Source of the DNA: Shewanella sp. TC10
GTDB lineage: Bacteria > Pseudomonadota > Gammaproteobacteria > Enterobacterales > Shewanellaceae
Direction of reading: 5' to 3'
Assembly (NCBI RefSeq): GCF_009663145.1
Contig: NZ_VKHR01000049.1
Coordinates: forward strand, 1 to 40,115
DNA: 40,115 nt
A program made the position numbers and the translations under genes. This document shows, one piece after another, positions 1 to 7,529 of this stretch. How positions within the stretch are numbered: position 1 is the stretch's first letter; each line of letters opens with the position of its first letter. The notes under the pieces are model-generated. The model was not told the origin of the DNA. It ran no database searches and was given only the letters and a program-made list of their open reading frames with translations.

Positions 1-619
1 TGAGTGCATCATCAATGCTGCGCTTTAATGGAATTTTTCGACCGCCACGAATGCCTTCATCAGCGGTAATCAGTACTTTTGATTTGCCATCAATAACACG
101 TGAAGCAATTGAGTCAGGTGAGAAGCCGCCAAAGACAACTGAATGGACTGCACCAATTCGGGCACATGCTAACATTGCTACGGCAGCTTCTGGCACCATA
201 GGCATATAAATAGTAACGACATCACCTTTGCAAACGCCTTGGCTGCGAAGGGCATTCGCAAACTTACAGACATCTGTATGAAGTTCGCGGTAGGTTATTT
301 TGCGTTGCTCGCTTGCATCATCGCCTTCCCAGATAATGGCGACACGGTCGCCATTTTTTTCAAGGTGGCGATCTAAACAGTTCGCTGATGCGTTTAATGT
401 ACCGTCATAAAACCAATTGATGGAAAGGTTATGATCATCAAATGAAGTTTTCTTAATTTTGGTGTAGGGCTTGATCCAATCAATGCGCTTACCGTGTTCT
501 CTCCAAAAACCTTCTGGATTTACCACAGATTCTTGGTACATTTTCTTATAGGTATCATTGTCTACCAGTGCGTTGTTTGCGAAATCTGCTGGTACTTTAT
601 AGAGAGACTGCGAGCTCAT
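1..619 (-). CDS. acs: acetyl-CoA synthetase, N-terminal part (runs off window)
   Basis: Reading the minus strand from the ATG at 619 gives an open frame of 206 codons that continues past base 1. The N-terminus (MSSQSLYKVPADFANNAL) and later stretches such as GFWREHGKRIDWIKPY, INWFYDGTLNASANCLDRHL and ARIGAVHSVVFGGFSPDS are typical of AMP-forming acetyl-CoA synthetase. The enzyme activates acetate to acetyl-CoA through acetyl-AMP, in the cytoplasm. The adenylate-forming core and C-terminal lid lie outside the window. It is divergent from the SLC5-type sensor kinase at 806, and the 186 bp between them must hold both promoters. In Vibrio, acs is controlled by the CrbS/CrbR system, so this neighbour fits. 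The family call is very secure. Confidence 0.95.
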   Translation of the reverse strand, partial: MSSQSLYKVPADFANNALVDNDTYKKMYQESVVNPEGFWREHGKRIDWIKPYTKIKKTSFDDHNLSINWFYDGTLNASANCLDRHLEKNGDRVAIIWEGDDASEQRKITYRELHTDVCKFANALRSQGVCKGDVVTIYMPMVPEAAVAMLACARIGAVHSVVFGGFSPDSIASRVIDGKSKVLITADEGIRGGRKIPLKRSIDDAL

Positions 620-805
620 ATGGCTTCCCTTTGTCGAATTTAGCGTTACGAAAGTATCGTCTGCAAGGTGAGGTTAACACTATTAGACCTTGGTCTAGTT
701 TTAAAATATCCTTAATATTTAATCTGTTGCGCATGTTAGCATAGCACCAAATTGATACAGATTTATTGCCCAATTATTAAGCAAATATAATAAGAAGAGA
801 AAACC

Positions 806-3800
806 ATGAATTTGACCTTAGTCGTTGCTGTCATTGCAATTTGCTATGTTTCTTTACTGTTTATCTTAGCGTGGGGTGCTGAGCGATGGTTTAGTAAGAT
901 CACCAAAAAAGTGCAGGTGTGGATATACGGCTTAAGTCTAGCGGTTTATTGTTCTTCTTGGAGTTTTTTGGGGACGGTTGGTCAATCTGCGACCGATTTA
1001 TGGTCTTTCTTACCGATTTATTTAGGCCCAATCTTAGTTTTTACCCTTGGTTTTGGGGTGTTGCGCAAGATGGTGATTATTTCTAAAGCACAAAATATCA
1101 CTTCTGTTGCGGATTTTATTGCTGCCCGTTATGGCAAATCTCAAACCCTTGCTGCCATTGTTACGCTGATTGCCTTATTTGGCATCATGCCTTACATCGC
1201 TTTACAACTTAAAGCGATGGTGTTTAGTTTAAATTTATTCCAACCAGACGACCAACCGTTAAGTGCGGTTAGCGTTCCATTATTAATTACCTTTATTTTA
1301 GCGATTTTTGCCATTTTATTTGGCACCCGAAAACTGGATGCCACAGAACATAACCCGGGCATGATGGTAGCAATTGCATTTGAGTCGCTGGTGAAATTGG
1401 CAGCATTTTTGATCGTTGGTTTTGTGATTACCTATTTATACTTTGATGGCTTTGGTGATATTTGGCAGCAAGCATCTGAGAAAGATATTATTAACAATGG
1501 CAGCTTGAATATTGTGTCATTTCTACCTGAGATGTTAGTGGGTATCGCAGCCTTTATGTGCATGCCACGTCAATTCCATGTGATGGTTGTTGAGTGTGCT
1601 GAAGAAGCGATACTTAACAAAGCTCGTTGGATTTTTCCGCTTTATTTAGCCATGTTCGGACTATTTGTTGCTCCTCTGGCATTAGCTGGCACTTTATTAT
1701 TAGGTGATAGTGTCGCTGCAGATACCTACGTGATTAACTTACCTCTTGCATTGGACCAGCCTGTGCTGGCAGTTATAGCCTTATTGGGCACTTTATCAGC
1801 AGCAACAGGTATGGTCATTGTGGCGGTTGTAACCATAAGCGTAATGATTAGTAACGAATGGCTAGTGCCTTTCATGCTTCGCACTGGGCGTGTTAGCGGC
1901 ACCAACTTTAACCAATTTGCCCGATTTTTATTAAATGCCCGTCGTGTAGCCATAGTCATCATTCTAGCCCTGGGTTATTTAAGTTATTTACTGTTTGGTA
2001 ATAGCGAGTCGTTATCACACCTTGGTCAATTATCTTTCGGCGCGTTTGCCCAGTTAGCTCCAGCGTTATTGGGTGGTATGTACTGGAAATATGGCAATCG
2101 CTCAGGAGTGTTTCTTGGTTTGGCGGTAGGCTTTTCTCTGTGGTGTTACATCTTATTTGAAGGCAGTGTTGGCCTTGGTGGGGAGACTGGTTTACTTGCT
2201 TCAATTAGCCCTGAAGTTGCAGATACATTAATCGCACTGGTTGCGAATGTCATTTGTTATATCTTGGGCTCGTTATGGTTTAGAGCTGGCGTTGCTGAAC
2301 GAATTCAAGCCAGCCATTTTATAAATCCTGGGCTAAATAAGCAGGGTGATAAAAAGGACTCCAGTCGTAAGCATGGCGCCATTTCACAACAAGATTTATT
2401 AATTCTGGCCAGTCGATTCGTCAGTCCTACGCGGGCATACGAAAGCTTTAGTAAATTTTCTCCTGATGCAGTACGAAGTGACTCTTGGCACAAAGTGGCA
2501 GGGGAGCCATTAATTTCTCATACAGAACATATGCTTGCTGGTGTGCTAGGGGCGTCGAGTGCTTCATTAGTCATGGATTCTGTTTTACAAGGGCGTGATT
2601 TGGCACTTGATGAAGTATTTAGTTTAGTGGATGAAGCTTCATCAAAAATCATATTAAGCCAAGATATGCTGCGAGGCGCTATTGAGCATGCTTATGAAGG
2701 AATGAGTGTTGTCGATAAAGACTTAAACCTTGTTGCATGGAACTTTAAATACGCAGAGCTTTACGATTACCCTGATGACTTTTTACAGCAAGGTATGCCA
2801 ATCAGTGAAGTGGTTCGCTTTAATGCTGCAAGAGGCTATTGCGGTGAAGGCGATATCGAAACGCAAGTTGAAATTCGTGTGCAACATATGCGTAATGGCA
2901 GTGCACATACTTCAGAGCGGCAACGCCGTGATGGCAAGGTCATAAAAATTCAAGGTAACCCAATGCCTGATGGTGGCTTTGTAATGACCTTTACTGACAT
3001 TACTCAGTATCGCCAACAAGAAAAAGCCTTAATTGAAGCCAATGAAACCCTAGAGTCACGGGTTCAAGAGCGTACGTATGAGCTGGCAATGCTGAACAGT
3101 GAACTGCTTGAAGCAAAAGCCCAAGAAGAGCTAGCTAATGCGTCTAAGAGCCGCTTCTTAGCCGCTGTAGGTCATGATTTAATGCAGCCATTGAATGCAG
3201 CGCGTTTATTTACCGCATCACTGGCTCAATACCCCGATTTAGATTTAGAGGGCAAAACCACTATTTCTCATATTAATAATTCACTTCGCACCGCAGGTGA
3301 GTTATTAACGGACTTACTCGATATTTCAAAATTAGATTCAGGAATGGTGGAAGTCAATCGTCGAGATTTTGCATTAGGTGAGCTGCTAAATGGCTTATCT
3401 GTCGAGTTTGAAGCGATGGCAAAAGATAATCAAATTCGATTTAATATGATGCCTTGTAATGCCACGATTAATTCAGATTTATCGTTATTAAGACGGATTT
3501 TACAAAACTTCCTCACTAACGCTTATCGTTATGCCAAAGGTGGCCAAGTATTATTAGGTTGCCGCCGCCGTGGTGACTTTATCGAAATACAAGTGCTAGA
3601 TACTGGCTGTGGTATTGACGAGCATGAAACCGAAGAAATTTTTAAAGAGTTTAAACGACTGAATCATCCTAGTAGCCGTAATGTGAGTGGATTGGGATTA
3701 GGGTTAGCGATTGCAGATAGAATAAGCAAAGTACTCGACCATCAAATCCAAGTAACCTCAAAGCTCGGCCAAGGATCCGTGTTTTCAATCATAGTGCCAC

Positions 3801-4228
3801 TTGGTGAGACGGTTAGCGAAAAAGTCGTTAAACCTGTGCCAACTTTAACCCAGCCTTTAGCTGGAGTTAAAGTCTTATGTATTGATAACGAAGAAGCTAT
3901 CCTAGCAGGGCTTGAGAGCTTATTAACCCGCTGGAAATGTGAGGTTGTGTGCGCATCAGATTTAGCCGATGCACGCATTAAGCTGGGCTTAAAAGGGGTG
4001 GCACCAGATATTGTTTTAGCCGATTACCATTTAGATAACGATCAAAATGGTGTTGATGCAATGGATGGGATCCGCTCTCGATATGGTGAGCATTTACCGG
4101 GGATCTTGATTACTGCTAATACTAATAAGGATTTAGTTGACGATGTGCAAAAGCGAGGCTATCACTATATGGCGAAAATGGTGAAACCTGCGGCATTGAG
4201 AGCACTTATTTCTAGCTTAGTGAAGTAA
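806..4228 (+). CDS. crbS: CrbS-like SLC5-STAC sensor histidine kinase with receiver domain
   Basis: A 1140-residue hybrid sensor. Residues 1 to about 500 form a sodium/solute-symporter (SLC5) type membrane domain with many hydrophobic helices. About 515-640 fits the STAC linker, about 655-760 is a PAS domain (YEGMSVVDKDLNLVAWN), and a coiled coil follows. The HisKA phospho-acceptor is His790 (FLAAVGHDLMQPLNAARL). The HATPase has an N-box (LQNFLTNAYRYAK), a G1 box (DTGCGID) and a G2 box (GLGLGLAIA). The C-terminal receiver domain carries Asp1073 (VLADYHLD). In Vibrio and Pseudomonas relatives, CrbS senses or transports acetate-like substrates and activates acs through the LuxR-type regulator CrbR, which is not in this window. 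The divergent acs gene supports the same role here. A purine-rich RBS (agaagagaaa) precedes the ATG. The crbS name is by analogy; the domain call is firm. Confidence 0.85.
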   Translation: MNLTLVVAVIAICYVSLLFILAWGAERWFSKITKKVQVWIYGLSLAVYCSSWSFLGTVGQSATDLWSFLPIYLGPILVFTLGFGVLRKMVIISKAQNITSVADFIAARYGKSQTLAAIVTLIALFGIMPYIALQLKAMVFSLNLFQPDDQPLSAVSVPLLITFILAIFAILFGTRKLDATEHNPGMMVAIAFESLVKLAAFLIVGFVITYLYFDGFGDIWQQASEKDIINNGSLNIVSFLPEMLVGIAAFMCMPRQFHVMVVECAEEAILNKARWIFPLYLAMFGLFVAPLALAGTLLLGDSVAADTYVINLPLALDQPVLAVIALLGTLSAATGMVIVAVVTISVMISNEWLVPFMLRTGRVSGTNFNQFARFLLNARRVAIVIILALGYLSYLLFGNSESLSHLGQLSFGAFAQLAPALLGGMYWKYGNRSGVFLGLAVGFSLWCYILFEGSVGLGGETGLLASISPEVADTLIALVANVICYILGSLWFRAGVAERIQASHFINPGLNKQGDKKDSSRKHGAISQQDLLILASRFVSPTRAYESFSKFSPDAVRSDSWHKVAGEPLISHTEHMLAGVLGASSASLVMDSVLQGRDLALDEVFSLVDEASSKIILSQDMLRGAIEHAYEGMSVVDKDLNLVAWNFKYAELYDYPDDFLQQGMPISEVVRFNAARGYCGEGDIETQVEIRVQHMRNGSAHTSERQRRDGKVIKIQGNPMPDGGFVMTFTDITQYRQQEKALIEANETLESRVQERTYELAMLNSELLEAKAQEELANASKSRFLAAVGHDLMQPLNAARLFTASLAQYPDLDLEGKTTISHINNSLRTAGELLTDLLDISKLDSGMVEVNRRDFALGELLNGLSVEFEAMAKDNQIRFNMMPCNATINSDLSLLRRILQNFLTNAYRYAKGGQVLLGCRRRGDFIEIQVLDTGCGIDEHETEEIFKEFKRLNHPSSRNVSGLGLGLAIADRISKVLDHQIQVTSKLGQGSVFSIIVPLGETVSEKVVKPVPTLTQPLAGVKVLCIDNEEAILAGLESLLTRWKCEVVCASDLADARIKLGLKGVAPDIVLADYHLDNDQNGVDAMDGIRSRYGEHLPGILITANTNKDLVDDVQKRGYHYMAKMVKPAALRALISSLVK

Positions 4229-4800
4229 CACTCTTGTATATGTATCAGCTAAAAACTGAATTAATTATCTGCTGAATACTATAATGTGACTTGAAGAAAA
4301 ACAGTCAAATTGCCTTTAAGGACTTTCGTTTAACTTTATGTAAATCTAACATGACCTTTCTGTGGTTAGGGGGATCCAAGCTGTTTTTAGGAAATAAAGG
4401 ATATAGCACAGTTAATATTATTTTGCTGATGGCCAAGATAACACGAAAATAATGGGCCACAGTTTTAATGAACTGCAATCATTACTCTTACGACAATGTT
4501 TTTTTGCGCGATAACTAAGCGACTAACCATTAATAAAAGAAAGCCGATACCTCAAGATATCGGCTTTCTTGTTTCTCAATTATTGTGCTAGCTAGCTTTT
4601 AAAGCAATGCTAACTAGCCATATTTCAAGATTAAGCTGCTGTTCTTTGGTGTAATAAGTTTGTATCACTAATGAATACGAATGCAGTTTCTGTTTTTAGC
4701 TTCGCTTACCCACTTTATTTCCCTAGTATCAATTCGCGGGCTGTTTCGTATAAAAAAACAGCAAAGTCGAGTGGGAATAATAATTATATAGGGAAGTATC
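4229..4800. other. intergenic region between sensor kinase and amylase
   Basis: No convincing gene. It contains the strong terminator hairpin at 4537-4570. Just ahead of the amylase it has a short inverted repeat (GCTGTTT at 4740-4746, AAACAGC near 4756-4762). Part of this, gtataaaaaaacagcaaag at 4748-4766, recurs exactly in front of the RND efflux operon at 38450-38468. Short open frames on both strands here have no RBS or recognisable product. Confidence 0.6.
4537..4570 (+). terminator. intrinsic terminator after sensor kinase
   Basis: A perfect 13-bp stem: aagaaagccgata (4537-4549) pairs with tatcggctttctt (4558-4570) around an 8-nt loop. The right arm ends in a T-rich stretch. The A-rich left flank means it could also work from the other strand. 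It lies about 310 bp after the kinase stop. Confidence 0.8.
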
Positions 4801-6192
4801 ATGGTAAAAATAATAACAAGCTTAATGTTGGGATTGAGTCTATTGCTGTCTCCAGTCAGCGCGATGTCTGATGAGGCTATAAGTCTTAACAAATACCAGC
4901 CTAAACCATTCGTTAAAGTATCTCACCCTGAGTGGGTTAAGAATGCCACTATTTATGAAGTGAATATCCGTCAATACACTAAGCAGGGGACTTTTAATGC
5001 GTTCACTGAACACTTACCTAGATTAAAGGAAATGGGGGTGGATATTTTATGGTTGATGCCTATTCATCCAATAGGTGAGTTAAACCGTAAAGGTGAAATG
5101 GGCAGTTATTATGCAGTTAAAGATTACTATGGTGTAAACCCACAAATGGGGAACTTGGCTGATTTGAAAGACCTAGTGAACCAAGCGCACAAAATGGACA
5201 TGTACGTTATTTTAGATTGGGTGCCAAATCATACGGCTTGGGATAATCCACTGACAAAAAACCACCCAGAGTGGTATAAGCTAAGTAAAAAAGGCGAGTT
5301 TCAATCTAACCCTTGGTGGGATTGGCAGGATATTATCGAGTTGGATTATCAACAGCCCGAATTAAGACAGTACATGACAGAGGCTTTAAAATATTGGGTT
5401 AAAGAAGTCAATGTTGATGGTTATCGTGTTGATACTGCAGGTTATGTGCCCACAGACTTCTGGAATACAGCTAGATCTGAACTTGATAAAATTAAGCCGG
5501 TATTCATGCTAGCTGAAGCTGAACTACGTGATTTACATGAGTATGCTTTCGATATGGCTTACTCTTTTAGGCTGCACGATGTTTTACATAATGTTGCTCA
5601 CGGGCATAAAGATGTTTCTGCTATTTATTCTCACTTTGGCAAGTTAGAGAATCGATGGCGTTTAGACATGTTGAGAATGAATTTTGTAGATAATCATGAC
5701 TTAAACGCATGGGATAAAACCATGTTTGAAAGGTTTGGTGATTTTTTACATGCCAGCATTGTATTGACAGCAACAGTAGAAGGAATGCCACTGATTTATA
5801 GTGGTCAAGAAGCTGAATTAGATAAGTCTCTGGCTTTTTTTGATAAAGACGTCATTGAATGGAAAACCACTAAAACAGGGGCAATATATCAACAGTTATT
5901 TGGCTTGAAGCATCGTAATACCGCCCTTTGGAACGGTAAGTGGGGAAGTCATATGTTACCTGTGGCAAACAGCAACAAAAAGGCTATTTTTTCATATACG
6001 CGAGCGAATGATGCCGATAAAGTTTTTGTTGTTTTAAACTTTTCAAACCAAGTTCAGAAAGTGACATTTAACAGCACGAAGAGACATCTCGATAAATATA
6101 CTGAGCTGTTCAGTGGTGATAAGGTGATTATCAAGCCCGATACTGAATTAGCTATAGAACCATTTGGTTACCGAGTCTATGTAGTTGAGTAG
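4801..6192 (+). CDS. secreted GH13 alpha-amylase-family glycoside hydrolase
   Basis: 463 residues with a signal peptide (hydrophobic MVKIITSLMLGLSLLLSPVSA, cleavage near residue 21). The four GH13 conserved regions are visible: region I DWVPNH (139-144), region II GYRVD with the nucleophile Asp211, region III LAEAE with Glu239 as likely acid/base, and region IV FVDNHD with Asp300. All three catalytic acids are therefore present. The C-terminal 100 residues look like the usual beta-sandwich domain. The enzyme would hydrolyse alpha-glucans or maltodextrins in the periplasm or outside the cell; exact specificity cannot be read. An RBS (gggaa, 4791-4795) precedes the ATG at 4801. It appears to be a single-gene unit bracketed by terminators at 4537-4570 and 6231-6258. 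Confidence 0.9.
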   Translation: MVKIITSLMLGLSLLLSPVSAMSDEAISLNKYQPKPFVKVSHPEWVKNATIYEVNIRQYTKQGTFNAFTEHLPRLKEMGVDILWLMPIHPIGELNRKGEMGSYYAVKDYYGVNPQMGNLADLKDLVNQAHKMDMYVILDWVPNHTAWDNPLTKNHPEWYKLSKKGEFQSNPWWDWQDIIELDYQQPELRQYMTEALKYWVKEVNVDGYRVDTAGYVPTDFWNTARSELDKIKPVFMLAEAELRDLHEYAFDMAYSFRLHDVLHNVAHGHKDVSAIYSHFGKLENRWRLDMLRMNFVDNHDLNAWDKTMFERFGDFLHASIVLTATVEGMPLIYSGQEAELDKSLAFFDKDVIEWKTTKTGAIYQQLFGLKHRNTALWNGKWGSHMLPVANSNKKAIFSYTRANDADKVFVVLNFSNQVQKVTFNSTKRHLDKYTELFSGDKVIIKPDTELAIEPFGYRVYVVE

Positions 6193-6230
6193 TGACATGG
6201 CCTCAAGTCATTAATCAAAACATGAAATGA

Positions 6231-6258
6231 AAAAGGCAGTGTGAAAACACTGCCTTTT
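6231..6258. terminator. bidirectional terminator between convergent genes
   Basis: A perfect 12-bp stem, aaaaggcagtgt (6231-6242) with acactgcctttt (6247-6258), around a GAAA loop. A-rich left and T-rich right flanks suit termination from both the amylase (plus) and the dehydrogenase (minus). Confidence 0.85.
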
Positions 6259-6308
6259 ACTTGACTAGATTAACAACACTTGGAGAAAGTATTGTTGATT
6301 TATTTAAA

Positions 6309-7190
6309 TTACTTTTCTAACTTAGTGAAGTAATCAAAAATAACTGGTACGTCATTTTGACCCATACCAGCATCAACAGCTTCTTGTAAGCTAGTTGAAG
6401 TACCTTGAGCAATTAAAGACTTAGTACCTAGGTCTTCACACATTGCAAGGAAGTAACCAAGATCTTTGTTAGCGTTAGCAACAGAGAAACCTAATTTTTC
6501 TTCGCCATCTACCGCGTAAAACTTACAGAACTGCATGAATGGTGAGTTTGAAGGGCCAGCAGACATGATATCAAACAATTGTTGACCATCAACGCCAGCT
6601 AGTTTTGCAACAGCAAAGGCTTGAGACATAGTCGCAACAGTTGTCATGCCCATGAAGTTGTTGATTAGTTTAGTTGTGTGACCTGCGCCAAGTGCGCCTA
6701 AGTGGAATACATTCTCGCCTTGCTCTTCTAACAGAGGCTTAACCTTGTTGAATGTATCCATGTCGCCAGCAGCCATGATGTTTAACAGACCATCTTTAGC
6801 GTGTGCAGGGGTACGACCTAAAGGAGCATCAATCATGCCAGCACCTTTTTCAGCAAGTGCTGCGCCAATCTTCTTAGTAGAAGCTGGGATAGAAGTACCG
6901 AAATCAACTAATACAGAACCTTCTTTGATACCGGCTAAAACACCGTCATCACCGTAAACAATTTTTTCAACTACAGCTGAAGTGGTTAAACAGAACTGAA
7001 CAACGTCACTTGCTGCAGCTAATTCTTTAGCTGAAGTAAAGGCTGTTGCATTACCACGGTCAGTAACACGAGCAACAGCTTCTGCACTAAGATCCATTAC
7101 ATTTACTTGATAACCTCTCTTTTGAAGGTTCTCAACCATGTTGCCGCCCATAAGGCCAAGTCCGATGAAACCAATGACAGGCTTTGTCAT
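6309..7190 (-). CDS. beta-hydroxyacid dehydrogenase (YihU/GarR/DehR-like NAD(P)H reductase)
   Basis: 293 residues, full length for the 3-hydroxyisobutyrate dehydrogenase / tartronate-semialdehyde reductase family. It has the N-terminal dinucleotide-binding motif GFIGLGLMGGNM (7-18) and the conserved catalytic lysine in GAGHTTKLINNFM (Lys174). The substrate loop reads DAPLGRTPAHA rather than the DAPVSGG of HIBADH; this resembles YihU (sulfolactaldehyde reductase). Vibrio alginate-degraders use a family member, DehR, to reduce the alginate monomer DEH to KDG. A DEH-reductase role is therefore possible but inferred, from the adjacent TonB receptor and from an operator-like motif (7401-7414) resembling sites in front of the alginate lyase. 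An AGGAG RBS sits just upstream of the ATG. Family is certain; substrate is not. Confidence 0.85.
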   Translation of the reverse strand: MTKPVIGFIGLGLMGGNMVENLQKRGYQVNVMDLSAEAVARVTDRGNATAFTSAKELAAASDVVQFCLTTSAVVEKIVYGDDGVLAGIKEGSVLVDFGTSIPASTKKIGAALAEKGAGMIDAPLGRTPAHAKDGLLNIMAAGDMDTFNKVKPLLEEQGENVFHLGALGAGHTTKLINNFMGMTTVATMSQAFAVAKLAGVDGQQLFDIMSAGPSNSPFMQFCKFYAVDGEEKLGFSVANANKDLGYFLAMCEDLGTKSLIAQGTSTSLQEAVDAGMGQNDVPVIFDYFTKLEK

Positions 7191-7529
7191 ATCTAACTCC
7201 TAAATATATTGGTAAATGCTATCTAAATGCTAAAAAGGATAAGCATCAAGAGTAGGCGTGCTAAGAAATTTATATAAAGCCAACAAATAAGCTGTCTTTA
7301 TATGTTTAAATTAATGGTACGAATTCTTTACTTACTTCTGATTTTTTAATTGTATTACAATAAGACTGTAAAGCCAAACTATTACTAACCAATTTTCTTT
7401 ATTGGTTTACCAATTTGTGATTTTGTGATGTTGGTTGTTTTTTGAAGTAAACAAAGTGGTGTGGCTATTCGTGTTTATTTAAGAGAGCCCATTAACTTTT
7501 AATAGGCTCTCTTCGAAGGTGCGGCTAAA
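7191..7529. promoter_or_regulatory. promoter region of the dehydrogenase with operator-like palindrome
   Basis: No gene. At 7401-7414 attggtttaccaat is a near-perfect palindrome resembling the TTGGTATACCAA sites of GntR-family uronate regulators. A flanking aaccaat at 7388-7394 makes a second, overlapping inverted repeat with it. The site lies about 210 bp upstream of the dehydrogenase start. The left end of the receptor's terminator (7481-7513) is in the same gap. Confidence 0.45.
7481..7513 (-). terminator. terminator downstream of TonB receptor
   Basis: aagagagcc (7481-7489) pairs with ggctctctt (7505-7513), extended inside by attaa/ttaat with one mismatch. It lies 17 bp after the receptor stop on the minus strand, and the A-rich left arm would read as a U-rich end in that transcript. 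Confidence 0.7.
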
